In this document: positions 31,769 to 43,100 of the stretch, piece by piece
Layout: the number at the start of each line of letters is the position of its first letter
Numbering within the stretch: position 1 is the stretch's first letter
From: Globodera rostochiensis
Taxonomy: Eukaryota; Nematoda; Chromadorea; Rhabditida; Heteroderidae
Reading direction: 5' to 3'
DNA: 64,000 nucleotides
Assembly (NCBI GenBank): GCA_018350325.1
Contig: JAEVLN010000005.1
Span: forward strand, 2,304,142 to 2,368,141
Notes under the pieces: model-generated
Seen by the model: the letters and a program-made list of their open reading frames with translations, nothing else
Told to the model about the DNA's origin: nothing
Database searches by the model: none
Translations under genes and position numbers: made by a program

Positions 31769-32777
31769 CTAAATGCCATAGGCAAAAATGTATTGGAAGT
31801 TTGGTCCAAAGTTTCCTTCGATTTGGTTATTTGGTCCTTGTAACGTGATGCATGGGTATAAATCTGTTGGAGAATTGACCAACAAATTGATGGTATCTGC
31901 AAAAACAATAAAATAAATAACCGGATAAAATTGAAACGCAAAAAGATCGCAGCCCGATATTTGAAAATTCGGACTGAATTTGAAAAGTCTAAATTCTCTG
32001 GACAAATCCCCCAAAAATATAGCCTAAAGGCCCAATGGGGCTGAATTCGGACCAAAAAGCCCATCTCCGGCCTAAAATGCAGTTCATTTTATAAATTGAT
32101 CCCAAATTTTTCTTTCTCACCCAAAAGCGAGCCATTCTTCGTGTAAATGATTCGGCGATTGTCCAAATCAAAGCCAAACCCGATAATGTCGTTCACAGAA
32201 AACGGTTAATTTCCATCAACGTACGGAACATTGCTATAGCCCAGCTGACTTCCGGCGAACTAGTGGCCACGGTAACGGCCAGAGTTTTCGTATGAGTAGG
32301 AGCCCTGGTAAAAGCCAACGCAACAATCTAATGGCATTGTGAGTGGCGCCAGCCCAACATTTACAGTCCTTAAAAATAATAGGATTACAGCAGTTTCAAT
32401 ATTAAATGCTTACTTACCCACGACCATTCCTCCATCTTAAACAATAAATTAACACAGTAAAATAATGCACAAACTCCGCCGGTTTGAAAGAGAAACAATT
32501 CGACCACCGTGTCTTGACAAAATTTGAACATTGACGAGAGGCGCTGGCCACTTTTCAACTGTAAATGATTTGTTAGATTTAACACCTTTTTAATGCTTAC
32601 CAGTCTTTGGTCTTCAACCGCAAAGCCTAGCTTCTGCTCGATTTGTGCCACCATCGACTGTGAAACCGTTACGGTAGCTGCGCATAAAATAATCTCGTTG
32701 CAGTGCATGACGCGAACAGTGAAACGATGGCCGGCACGGTGGAAGAACACGACTTTAGCAACAGAAGAAAGGAACGC
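31769..32777 (-). pseudogene. Ubiquitin-like plus SPRY-domain pseudogene, copy 1
   Basis: Exon-like blocks on the minus strand. 32777-32601 and 32558-32475 give a ubiquitin-like fold ending in Gly-Gly (VEDQRL, then LKSGQRL, QDTVVELFL, QTGG). 32435-32418 is a tiny block MEEWSW. 32369-32121 is a SPRY core with NVGLAPLTMPLDCCVGFYQG and FDLDNRRIIYTKNGS. 31896-31769 is its end, with LLVNSPTDLYPCITLQ and FGPNFQYIF. The latter pattern is that of RanBPM-like SPRY and cyst-nematode SPRYSEC proteins. The SPRY block holds two in-frame stops (RGH-stop and DGN-stop), and phase between MEEWSW and SPRY fits only with a poor donor. The 5' part is cut off by the foldback element at 32837. No start or signal peptide seen. 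Joining UBL and SPRY into one gene is inference. Confidence 0.65.
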
Positions 32778-32836
32778 TGCGTACAAAAAAATAAATTTAA
32801 ATTAGAATATAATAATAATATAAAGGGTAAATATGG

Positions 32837-33748
32837 ATCTGAGGGCTCAGACTCAAAATCGAACGAAATAATATCAATCGACTCCTCTCGGTCTGCAATG
32901 TAAGAATCCGAAAAAAAATTTTTGCGGAAACCACTGCCTAAAGAGTTACAGACCCGGGACTGAAGCGTTTTTTGACTGGTGACTCAGGTGTCCACTGATC
33001 CAAAAATAGGTAAAATCACTCATATTGGCATTCAAAATTAGGAATTAGTTGATAGAAAACCAAAATTGAGAATTTAAAGCGGTTTTTGAACTGGTATAAA
33101 CTTGAAAATTAAGGTGAAAAAATCAAGGAAAAGCGAAATTTAAGTAACAAAACCGGATAAATAAAATGAAAGGCCGTGTAACGGCCCGCCAACAGCGAGC
33201 ATGCGATGACGGAGTAAGTAGTGGGGCGAGACGGAGGGCGCAGGAAAAAGTCTGACGAGCGCCACTGGGGGGCGAGCGCGCGAGGATCCGCGGAGCGGGC
33301 GCGCGCGAGACGCCACCCAGCCGGGTCACGCGCGGACTTCTTCCGGAGCCCGGAGTCTCGCCCCGCCTACTGGCCGCCGTAGTCGATTGTGCGGTACTTT
33401 TGCTGCTATTTTCCACTTTACTGTCTAACTTTCCCCAATCCGGCTTTGGTTTACTTAAAATTCATTTTTTCCTTAATTTTCAAAATTTTAAAGCGGTTTA
33501 AAAACCGCTTTAAATTCTCAAGTTTGGTTTTCTATCAACTAATTCCTAATTTGAATGCCAATATGAGTGATTTTACCTATTTTTGATCAGTGGACAACTG
33601 AGTCCCCAGTCAAAAGACACTTCAGTCCCGGATCTGTAACTCTTCAGGGAGTGGTTACCGTAAAAAATTTTTTCGGATTCTTACATTGCATACCGAGAAG
33701 AGTCGATTGATATATATTTCGTTCGATTTTGAGTCTGGGCCCTCAGAT
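32837..33748. mobile_element. Foldback/MITE-like element, copy 1
   Basis: Left arm 32837-33087 and right arm 33499-33748 are inverted copies of each other, about 250 bases each and roughly 90% alike by eye, starting ATCTGAGGGC at both ends. The centre (33170-33375) is strikingly GC-rich with GCGCGCGAG words. No transposase frame; the open minus frame 33416-33123 is a GC-rich artefact. A target-site duplication is not certain. Confidence 0.8.
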
Positions 33749-34186
33749 TATCCAGTATTTGAAGAATAGTCTTTTTGTTGCAAAAATGCCGGGTTTGTAC
33801 GAGTCGATTCATAAATATAAATAAAATCAAAATCAAATGCCGTACTAATAAGCAACGCTGTTGCTGTGAACATCAACGATAGCGAGGCGTAGCAGCAGCC
33901 AGCTGCTCCGAGAGACACCGAACAGAAGCCAAGCTTGCACAAAGTTCAAAAAATACTGAACGCCTGTTCAAATCTACAACAAATATAAAAATAGTTTTAC
34001 ATTTTAATGACAGTCTAGCGCGCAAAAATAAGAGCTATATATTTAAGATTTCAAATTAATGTAAAGTTATTTCTCAAAATGATTGGTTTATATTGTTAAT
34101 GGATAAAATTGATCGGATTAATAGTTTTAAATGATAAATTATTTTTATTTTTCGCAAATAAATCATAAACAATTACTTTTCCAATT

Positions 34187-35194
34187 CTAAATGCCATAGG
34201 CAAAAATGTATTGGAAGTTTGGTCCAAAGTTTCCTTCGATTTGGTTATTTGGTCCTTGTAACGTGATGCATGGGTATAAATCTGTTGGAGAATTGACCAA
34301 CAAATTGATGGTATCTGCAAAAACAATAAAATAAATAACCGGATAAAATTGAAACGCAAAAAGATCGCAGCCCGATATTTGAAAATTCGGACTGAATTTG
34401 AAAAGTCTAAATTCTCTGGACAAATCCCCCAAAAATATAGCCTAAAGGCCCAATGGGGCTGAATTCGGACCAAAAGCCCATCTCCGGCCTAAAATGCAGT
34501 TCATTTTATAAATTGATCCCAAATTTTTCTTTCTCACCCAAAAGCGAGCCATTCTTCGTGTAAATGATTCGGCGATTGTCCAAATCAAAGCCAAACCCGA
34601 TAATGTCGTTCACAGAAAACGGTTAATTTCCATCAACGTACGGAACATTGCTATAGCCCAGCTGACTTCCGGCGAACTAGTGGCCACGGTAACGGCCAGA
34701 GTTTTCGTATGAGTAGGAGCCCTGGTAAAAGCCAACGCAACAATCTAATGGCATTGTGAGTGGCGCCAGCCCAACATTTACAGTCCTTAAAAATAATAGG
34801 ATTACAGCAGTTTCAATATTAAATGCTTACTTACCCACGACCATTCCTCCATCTTAAACAATAAATTAACACAGTAAAATAATGCACAAACTCCGCCGGT
34901 TTGAAAGAGAAACAATTCGACCACCGTGTCTTGACAAAATTTGAACATTGACGAGAGGCGCTGGCCACTTTTCAACTGTAAATGATTTGTTAGATTTAAC
35001 ACCTTTTTAATGCTTACCAGTCTTTGGTCTTCAACCGCAAAGCCTAGCTTCTGCTCGATTTGTGCCACCATCGACTGTGAAACCGTTACGGTAGCTGCGC
35101 ATAAAATAATCTCGTTGCAGTGCATGACGCGAACAGTGAAACGATGGCCGGCACGGTGGAAGAACACGACTTTAGCAACAGAAGAAAGGAACGC
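34187..35194 (-). pseudogene. Ubiquitin-like plus SPRY-domain pseudogene, copy 2
   Basis: Same blocks and same two stops as copy 1, with one base fewer near 34474. The shared stops show that the gene died before the duplication. Confidence 0.65.
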
Positions 35195-35253
35195 TGCGTA
35201 CAAAAAAATAAATTTAAATTAGAATATAATAATAATATAAAGGGTAAATATGG

Positions 35254-36165
35254 ATCTGAGGGCTCAGACTCAAAATCGAACGAAATAATATCAATCGACT
35301 CCTCTCGGTCTGCAATGTAAGAATCCGAAAAAAAATTTTTGCGGAAACCACTGCCTGAAGAGTTACAGACCCGGGACTGAAGCGTTTTTTGACTGGTGAC
35401 TCAGGTGTCCACTGATCCAAAAATAGGTAAAATCACTCATATTGGCATTCAAAATTAGGAATTAGTTGATAGAAAACCAAAATTGAGAATTTAAAGCGGT
35501 TTTTGAACCGGTATAAACTTGAAAATTAAGGTGAAAAAATCAAGGAAAAGCGAAATTTAAGTAACAAAACCGGATAAATAAAATGAAAGGCCGTGTAACG
35601 GCCCGCCAACAGCGAGCATGCGATGACGGAGTAAGTAGTGGGGCGAGACGGAGGGCGCAGGAAAAAGTCTGACGAGCGCCACTGGGGGGCGAGCGCGCGA
35701 GGATCCGCGGAGCGGGCGCGCGCGAGACGCCACCCAGCCGGGTCACGCGCGGACTTCTTCCGGAGCCCGGAGTCTCGCCCCGCCTACTGGCCGCCGTAGT
35801 CGATTGTGCGGTACTTTTGCTGCTATTTTCCACTTTACTGTCTAACTTTCCCCAATCCGGCTTTGGTTTACTTAAAATTCATTTTTTCCTTAATTTTCAA
35901 AATTTTAAAGCGGTTTAAAAACCGCTTTAAATTCTCAAGTTTGGTTTTCTATCAACTAATTCCTAATTTGAATGCCAATATGAGTGATTTTACCTATTTT
36001 TGATCAGTGGACAACTGAGTCCCCAGTCAAAAGACACTTCAGTCCCGGATCTGTAACTTTTCAGGGAGTGGTTACCGTAAAAAATTTTTTCGGATTCTTA
36101 CATTGCATACCGAGAAGAGTCGATTGATATATATTTCGTTCGATTTTGAGTCTGGGCCCTCAGAT
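35254..36165. mobile_element. Foldback/MITE-like element, copy 2
   Basis: Same structure as 32837-33748, duplicated with the 2.4-kb unit rather than independently inserted, since its flanks are identical. Confidence 0.8.
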
Positions 36166-36269
36166 TATCCAGTATTTGAAGAATAGTCTTTTTGTTGCAA
36201 AAATGCCGGGTTTGTACGAGTCGATTCATAAATATAAATAAAATCAAAATCAAATGCCGTACTAATAAG

Positions 36270-36525
36270 CAACGCTGTTGCTGTGAACATCAACGATAGC
36301 GAGGCGTAGCAGCAGCCAGCTGCTCCGAGAGACACCGAACAGAAGCCAAGCAATGAAAGAGCCTGAAAAATTATGAAATTTAAATAAAAAACAATTTTTG
36401 GCAGAAATTAGAGAACAGAATAATGAGGGTGGCCGTTTGCCATCCAAAAAACTTGTGGCGGTTTGCTTCGCCCACCGGCGAATTGTCATCGTCCAAGTCG
36501 AATGTGCCGGAGTATCTTTAAGCAA
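36270..36525 (-). other. Possible exons of an unidentified membrane protein
   Basis: Minus-strand DNA encodes YSGTFDLDDDNSPVGEANRH and KFFGWQTATLIIL. After a TTTTTCAG acceptor-like site it encodes ALSLLGFCSVSLGAAGCCYA, a membrane-spanning stretch that continues into the end of duplication unit 2. The donor between the two blocks is not clear. The second block alone is also present in unit 1 (33934-33760). Family unknown. Confidence 0.35.
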
Positions 36526-36624
36526 AAGAAAATTGAATTGTCTTGATTTTTGAATTCTTGAAAATTACCAAACCAAAAAATTTGGAACATTGAGGAAATT
36601 TAATTGGCGATTAGGCTTTCTAAT

Positions 36625-36915
36625 ACCTCAACCCCAGACTTAGAGGGTAACAGTCAACCCCAAACCCCAGGCGACCCGGGGGCAATAGTCAAATCCAAAC
36701 CCCAGTCGCCCCGGGGGCAACTTCTTTGACCTCACATTGAGGCCAATAGTCAACCTAAACGCCAGGCGGCCCGAGGGCAATATTCAAATTCAAACCCTAG
36801 GCGCCCCAAGGGCAATATTCAAACCCAAACCCTAGGCGCCCCGAGGGCAATATTCAAACCCAAACCCTAGGCGCCCCGAGGGCAATATTCAAAACCAAAT
36901 CCTAGGGCGGGGGGG
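36625..36915. repeat. ~36-bp minisatellite
   Basis: About seven to eight imperfect units of CAAACCCTAGGCGCCCCGAG plus GGCAATATTCAAACC; right-hand units are nearly identical, left-hand ones degenerate. Confidence 0.85.
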
Positions 36916-36985
36916 GGGGAATGTTAACGCAACTTTTAAATTACAATGCTATGGGAAAACGCGGGGGGGGGGGAGTGGAGGGAGG

Positions 36986-37020
<35 letters not shown>
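36908..37020. repeat. Poly-G tracts
   Basis: G runs at 36908-36919, 36963-36972 and about 36988-37020. They may form G-quadruplexes and are also likely places for sequencing or assembly error. Confidence 0.9.
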
Positions 37021-37021
<1 letters not shown>

Positions 37022-37369
37022 CCGATGGGTCGATCCCTCGGCCGCGATCTGCGGTGCGTCTTTCTATGCTCTGCTGGTCTGCCGGTAGCTGTGTAAAGAT
37101 GTGTCTTAAGATAAGGGGGAGGTGATGGTTGGTCGGCGATGATCGGCTCTGAATAGCCTTAAGAATGTGGGAACCGGGGGGTGGGGAGCAGCCTATCGCT
37201 AAGCCCAAGCAATTCTTTTTACTTTATGTTGCGTAATTTTCCGTTTTTTTTTTGTCGTTTTAGACCATTCGCCACTGTTCACTTTCATTGCCAACCGATT
37301 CGCGGCGCTTGGCCGTTGAATTTTTTGTCACGCCGATCAGATCGACAACCAAACAAAACGTCCAATAGA
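37021..37369. other. Region without a supported gene
   Basis: GC-mixed DNA upstream of the GPCR remnant. Some of it may be decayed earlier exons of that gene, but no consistent frame is seen. Confidence 0.3.
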
Positions 37370-37705
37370 CAAATTTGGCCAAAAGGATGTGCCGCGCAGG
37401 GGGAGAATCGGCAATGCGTCGTACTTGGTGTTGATCGACACAGATATGCTGTGCTGGCTGCCCACACTGTTCTTTGGTAATTCATTTGTTTTGGCATTAT
37501 TTTGCCAATTTTCGATTGGAAAAAAATGATGGCATTTTTACAATTTTAGGCTTTTCCGGGCTGACCGCTGATCACGCTGAGCAGTGCGATGTGGGGTCTG
37601 GTGTTGTTTATCCCATCAATTCGTGTGCCAACCCGTTGCTCTACATGTTTCAGGCACGATTTAACGCAAGTCGGCGGCCGTGTTGCGCATATCGTTGTCA
37701 ATGCG
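37370..37705 (+). pseudogene. LGR-type (glycoprotein-hormone-receptor-like) GPCR remnant, TM6-TM7
   Basis: A block with NLAKRM (around 37372-37389), in a different frame from what follows, is succeeded by YLVLIDTDMLCWLPTLFF (TM6). A GT-AG intron (about 37478-37549) comes next, then GFSGLTADHAE and VVYPINSCANPLLYMFQ (TM7, with the NPxxY-like NPLLY). YPxNSCANPxLY is distinctive of LGR receptors such as FSHR/TSHR and nematode fshr-1. The frameshift in the third intracellular loop, a degraded loop before TM7 and absence of other exons indicate a pseudogene. Confidence 0.6.
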
Positions 37706-38299
37706 CGGGGCGTTTAACAGCATGTTTTTTTGGTAAGGCAATTTGATCAAATTCTTAACTTTTTCTCACTTAATTTTATCGTCCAGTTCATTTTTAAAAA
37801 TTTTGAACAATTGCACTTACAGAAATGATTAACTATGTGAATATTTTGGATCCGGATCCGGCATACACATAAAGATGGTGTCATCGAGTTAAGAAACTCA
37901 ATTTGGGCGGCTTGTTTGACCCAATTTAAAATTCAAGAACTCGCCACGATCGGGGGTCAGTTTGGCGCCGAAAGTGCTTCCTTCTTACCGCTACCAAAAT
38001 TTGGCAGAGCTTGGAGAATTTTTAAAAAACTTGGTCTGAAGATTTAACGTTTTTGACTAGAACTCAAAAAAAAACAATGAATTAAAAACCGGTTTTATTT
38101 AAAATTCCAGTCTCTACTTTTTTGCTGTTCGGGAATATTTAACATTTTCGAAGAAAAATTTCCACTTTGATTTAAAAAAATTTACTGTACTCTTACCGTA
38201 GAAGTTCGGCTCGAAGTAGGGTGCGTTTCCAATACAAAAGCACGCAAATCTAGAAATTGTATGAGCAGGGATCCTTATTTCGAACTTATTACCAGGGCA
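37706..38299. other. AT-rich region without a supported gene
   Basis: No frame with recognisable motifs; a GGATCCGGATCC duplication occurs at about 37849. Confidence 0.4.
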
Positions 38300-38460
38300 T
38301 GCTCACGGTATCCGTCTACGCGGATATTTGCAAATATATCCGTATACGGACGGATAACGGATATGACTACCCCCCCCCAGGTAACAGATGTAGAGCTTTT
38401 GAGACGAACTGATACGGATACGAAAAACGAACGGACACGAATACGAAATTGTATCCGTGA
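38300..38460. repeat. Degenerate GGATAC/ATCCGTA-rich block
   Basis: Words such as TATCCGT, GGATAACGGATA and GATACGGATACGAA recur on both strands; low-complexity, similar in style to the AACCG blocks near 18-19 kb. Confidence 0.7.
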
Positions 38461-38835
38461 GCACGCCTGTTTTTATTGGATCGCAAAAGTAGGCGTGCCG
38501 CTTTCTCGGCCGCGTTGAGGCGGCGTTCTTTTTCCTGATCCAGTTTTTTGGTCGTCCGATGCGCGGGATGAAGTCACAACCACCTTTGGCTCGTGCTCAA
38601 CAACTGTTTTTAGTACATTTCTAAATATTTAATTTTATCACAGTTTTACGCATTATTATTATTAATATTTTTGCCGTGTGCGCAATTTTTCATATTAACA
38701 GAAAACAACAATCATGATAACAAAAATATGTTCTATATTAGACCAGCAAAATCTATATATTTTTTCTATCTTGTCCTTAATTTTTACTTTGAACAATCGG
38801 AACCCTGTATTTTGCCCTTTAAAAAAGTTCTTAAC
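38461..38835. other. Region without a supported gene
   Basis: AT-rich DNA left of the HExxH exon; it could hold an intron or 3' part of that gene, but no exon is recognised. Confidence 0.3.
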
Positions 38836-38988
38836 AGCACCAAGTGGAAGGTGTCCACGTTGTTGGGGTCGAGGAGACGAGCCAATGTGTGGCCCACTTC
38901 GTGGGCCGTGACTCTCGCCCTGTTCATGACGTTCAAGCGAATCGCATCGTTGATTCCCTTCTTAAACGCACGACGCCGTTCAGCTGCT
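38836..38988 (-). other. Isolated exon-like segment with HExxH zinc-protease motif
   Basis: Minus-strand frame reading AERRRAFKKGINDAIRLNVM and then RVTAHEVGHTLARLLDPNN, GC-rich in AT-rich surroundings and preceded by a possible acceptor (ATAATCAG). HEVGH is the zincin signature. The third ligand of metzincins (GxxH) is not present, so gluzincin-like or decayed. Other exons are not found. Confidence 0.45.
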
Positions 38989-39000
38989 GATTATATTGTA

Positions 39001-39549
39001 AGGATAGAGACATTAATTCAAATGAATTTCTATAGCAAAATAAAAGGTGATTATTTTAAAATTTGAGACAATTGATCGCATTTTTGGTTAATAAAAAAAA
39101 TGCGAATGAAAAAGAACGCAAAAATCATCATTTTTTAATTTTTTATTTATTTATGAAAGCAAAAACTAAAGAAGATGTGATGAATTTACAGTGGTCGTCA
39201 AAAGTAAAGTCACAAAATTTTTTTTTTGTTCAACGATCTGTAAAATGGTAAAGAAGGAATTTTGAGAAAGAGTGATCAGGGCTTTTTTGTAGCATTTTTA
39301 GTGGGCTACAAAATCAGCAACAACAACCATCTCGAATCCCCCACATTAAAATACTGTTCCACTCCAAGTCCGACCACCTCCCTTTTTACTGCGTCAAAAG
39401 TAAAGTCACAAAATTATTAAAACAAAAAACAGATTTTTTGTTTGGCCCAAAATCCAAAAAAAAATTCATGTAGGCATAACTTTTGATACTGATCAAAAAA
39501 GGTAATTGGACCAAGTTGCTACAACATCTCCTTCGTGGAGATCCGGAAA
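39001..39549. other. AT-rich region without a supported gene
   Basis: Two copies of CAAAAGTAAAGTCACAAAATT occur at about 39198 and 39395, suggesting an old duplication. No coding signal. Confidence 0.4.
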
Positions 39550-40112
39550 CCCCAGATACACTGAAAATGGGGGTAAATTGGGAAAAAAATTCCTGAGGGC
39601 TTGGGAAAAATTTTTTGAGAAAAACCATCATGAGGGACGAATAGCCCACTAAATTCTCTACAAAACCCAAAAAACCGCTAATCTCTGCGACTTTTCTCCG
39701 ATGAGCGTGGGCGTCATGAGCAACCTGCGCAGGGATCTTCTGAATGGGGGTACTGTAGTACAATCACTTTTGGATGCAAACATCGTGATTTCTCACTTAA
39801 AATACACTTTTTTAATTGCCTTATTATTTAAAAACTCTTAAAAACGTATTATAATGAAGTTAGCTATATCCCAAAAGCGCCAAACTGGATTCCTTATTTT
39901 ACGCTACCATACCCCCTTCAGACAATCCCTGCGCAGGTTGTCATGACGCCAACGCTCATCGGAGAAAAGTCGCAGAGATTAGCGGTTTTTTGGGTTTTGT
40001 AGAGAATTTAGTGGGCTATTCATCCCTCATGATGGTTTTTCTCAGAAAATTTTTTCCAAGCCCTCAGGAATTTTTTTCCCAATTTACCCCCATTTTCAGT
40101 GTATTTTGGGGT
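39550..40112. repeat. Inverted repeat with ~195-bp arms abutting the satellite
   Basis: Left arm 39550-39752 and right arm 39905-40112 are inverted copies (shared GCTCATCGGAGAAAAGTCGC, GTAGAGAATTTAGTGGGC, CCCATTTTCAGTGTAT), separated by about 150 bases. The right arm passes directly into satellite at TTTCTTTGAAGATTC. A foldback element is likely; the centre has no gene. Confidence 0.8.
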
Positions 40113-43100
40113 TTCTTTGAAGATTCTAAAAAATCAATGTATATGCATTGGAATTGCACTTTTAATTATTCTTATGAGTCCTGCATCGGCTAAAATACAA
40201 ATTTACTTGAAGATAGTATAGTTTCTAAAAAAAATAAAAAATTATTCTTCAATCTGTATATTGAGGCTCCATTTTTATTTATGCCCTTTGGAACCATAAT
40301 GGGAACAAAACTTTACAATTGGAGCTCATTGTGACTGAATTGTACCAATTTATTATATGTCTAATTATCAAAAATTGGAAACAGCTGTTTAATGTAGAAT
40401 ATCTATGCTTAGCCTGTGTCGATTAACGCGTTTTTGTCGTCATTTTGTAGAGCATAATATTTCCTTTCTATTGGTGTATTGATCGTTTTCATTGCAGCAT
40501 TTTGCGCTGATTTATAGCCAAAAATTGGTAATACCAAGTTACGTAGTTCAAAAGATTTTTTCATTGCTTAGATTCCGACCGTTGACGCTTTAAAGTTGTA
40601 ATATGATACAGTTTAAAAGGGAGTAAATAACGGTTTATTAAACTTTGCCGTAGCTTGACGCGACACCAAGCTATCTGATTTACAATTTGCCTCTATTATT
40701 CTTTGAAGATTCTAAAAAATCAATGTATATGCATTGGAATTGCACTTTTAATTATTCTTATGAGTCCTGCATCGGCTAAAATACAAATTTACTTGAAGAT
40801 AGTATAGTTTCTAAAAAAAATAAAAAATTATTCTTCAATCTGTATGTTGAGGCTTCCATTTTTATTTATGCCCTTTGAACCATATGGAACAAAACTTTAA
40901 AATTGGAGCTCATTGTGACTGAATTGTACCAATTTATTATATGTCTAATTATCAAAAATGGGAAACAGCTGTTTAAAATAGAATATCTACGCTTAGCCTA
41001 TGTCGATTAACGCGCTTTTGTCGTCATTTTGTAGAGCATAATATTTCCTTTCTAATGGTGTATTGAACGTTTTCATTGCAGCATTTTGCGCTGATTTATA
41101 GCCAAAAATTGGTAATACCAAGTTACGTAGTTCAAAAGATTTTTTCATTGCTTAGATTCCGACCGCTTACGCTTTAATGTTGTAATATGATACAGTTTAA
41201 AAGGGAGTAAATAACGGTTTATTAAACTTCGCCGTAGCTTGGCGCGACACCAAGCTATCTGATTTACAATTTGCCTCTATTATTCTTTGAAGATTCTAAA
41301 AAATCAATGTATATGCATTGGAATTGCACTTTTAATTATTCTTATGAGTCCTGCATCGGCTAAAATACAAATTTACTTGAAGATAGTATAGTTTCTAAAA
41401 AAAATAAAAAATTATTCTTCAATCTGTATGTTGAGGCTCCATTTTATTTATGCCCTTTGAAACCATAATGGGAACAAAACTTTAAAATTGGAGCTCATTG
41501 TGACTGAATTGTACCAATTTTTTATATGTCTAATTATCAAAAATGGGAAACAGCTGTTTAAAGTAGAATATCTACGCTTAGCCTGTGTCGATTAACGCGT
41601 TTTTGTCGTCATTTTGTAGAGCATAATATTTCCTTTCTAATGGTGTATTGAACGTTTTCATTGCAGCATTTTGCGCTGATTTATAGCCAAAAATTGGTAA
41701 TACCAAGTTACGTAGTTCAATAGATTTTTTCATTGGCTTAGATTCCGACCGTTGACGCTTTTAATGTTGTATATGATACAGTTTAAAAGGGAGTAAATAA
41801 CGGTTTATTAAACTTCGCCGTAGCTTGGCGCGACACCAAGCTATCTGATTTACAATTTGCCTCTATTATTCTTTGAAGATTCTAAAAAATCAATGTATAT
41901 GCATTGGAATTGCACTTTTAATTATTCTTATGAGTCCTGCATCGGCTAAAATACAAATTTACTTGAAGATAGTATAGTTTCTAAAAAAAATAAAAAATTA
42001 TTCTTCAATCTGTATGTTGAGGCTCCATATTTATTTATGTCCTTTGGAACCATAATGGGAACAAAACTTTAAAATTGGAGCTCATTGTGACTGAATTGTA
42101 CCAATTTATTATATGTCTAATTATCAAAAATGGGAAACAGCTGTTTAAAATAGAATATCTACGCTTAGCCTATGTCGATTAACGCGCTTTTGTCGTCATT
42201 TTGTAGAGCATAATATTTCCTTTCTAATGGTTTATTGAACGTTTTCATTGCAGCATTTTGCGCTGATTTATAGCCAAAAATTGGTAATACCAAGTTACGT
42301 AGTTCAATAGATTTTTTCATTGCTTAGATTCCGACCGCTTACGCTTTAATGTTGTAATATGATACAGTTTAAAAGGGAGTAAATAACGGTTTATTAAACT
42401 TCGCCGTAGCTTGGCGCGACACCAAGCTATCTGATTTACAATTTGCCTCTATTATTCTTTGAAGATTCTAAAAAATCAATGTATATGCATTGGAATTGCA
42501 CTTTTAATTATTTTTATGAGTCCTGCATCGGCTAAAATACAAATTTACTTGAAGATAGTATAGTTTCTAAAAAAATAAAAAATTATTCAACAATCTGTAT
42601 GTTGAGGCTCCATATTTATTTATGTCCTTTGGAACCATAATGGGAACAAAACTTTAAAATTGGAGCTCATTGTGACTGAATTGTACCAATTTATTATATG
42701 TCTAATTATCAAAAATGGGAAACAGCTGTTTAAAATAGAATATCTACGCTTAGCCTATGTCGATTAACGCGTTTTTGTCGTCATTTTGTAGAGCATAATA
42801 TTTCCTTTCTAATGGTGTATTGAACGTTTTCATTGCAGCATTTTGCGCTGATTTATAGCCAAAAATTGGTAATACCAAGTTACGTAGTTCAAAAGATTTT
42901 TTCATTGCTTAGATTCCGACCGCTTACGCTTTAATGTTGTAATATGATACAGTTTAAAAGGGAGTAAATAACGGTTTATTAAACTTCGCCGTAGCTTGGC
43001 GCGACACCAAGCTATCTGATTTACAATTTGCCTCTATTATTCTTTGAAGATTCTAAAAAATCAATGTATATGCATTGGAATTGCACTTTTAATTATTCTT

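Larger units (their letters stand above)
31517..33934. repeat. 2.4-kb tandem duplication, unit 1
   Basis: Period 2418 bases; unit 2 is 33935-36352. TTGCACAAAGTTCAAAAAAT opens both units and AGACACCGAACAGAAGCCAAGC closes both. Each carries a decayed UBL/SPRY gene and a foldback element. Differences are few, so duplication is recent. A third, truncated copy is at 58740-60475. Confidence 0.95.
33935..36352. repeat. 2.4-kb tandem duplication, unit 2
   Basis: Near-identical to 31517-33934. It contains pseudogene copy 2 and foldback copy 2; to its right the DNA becomes unique (AATGAAAGAGCC). Confidence 0.95.

Noticed and set aside
33123..33416. Arg/Pro/Ser-rich ORF in the GC-rich foldback centre (also 35540-35833), or an rRNA fragment
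   Set aside because: Composition-driven open frame with no domain; the sequence did not resemble conserved rRNA cores.
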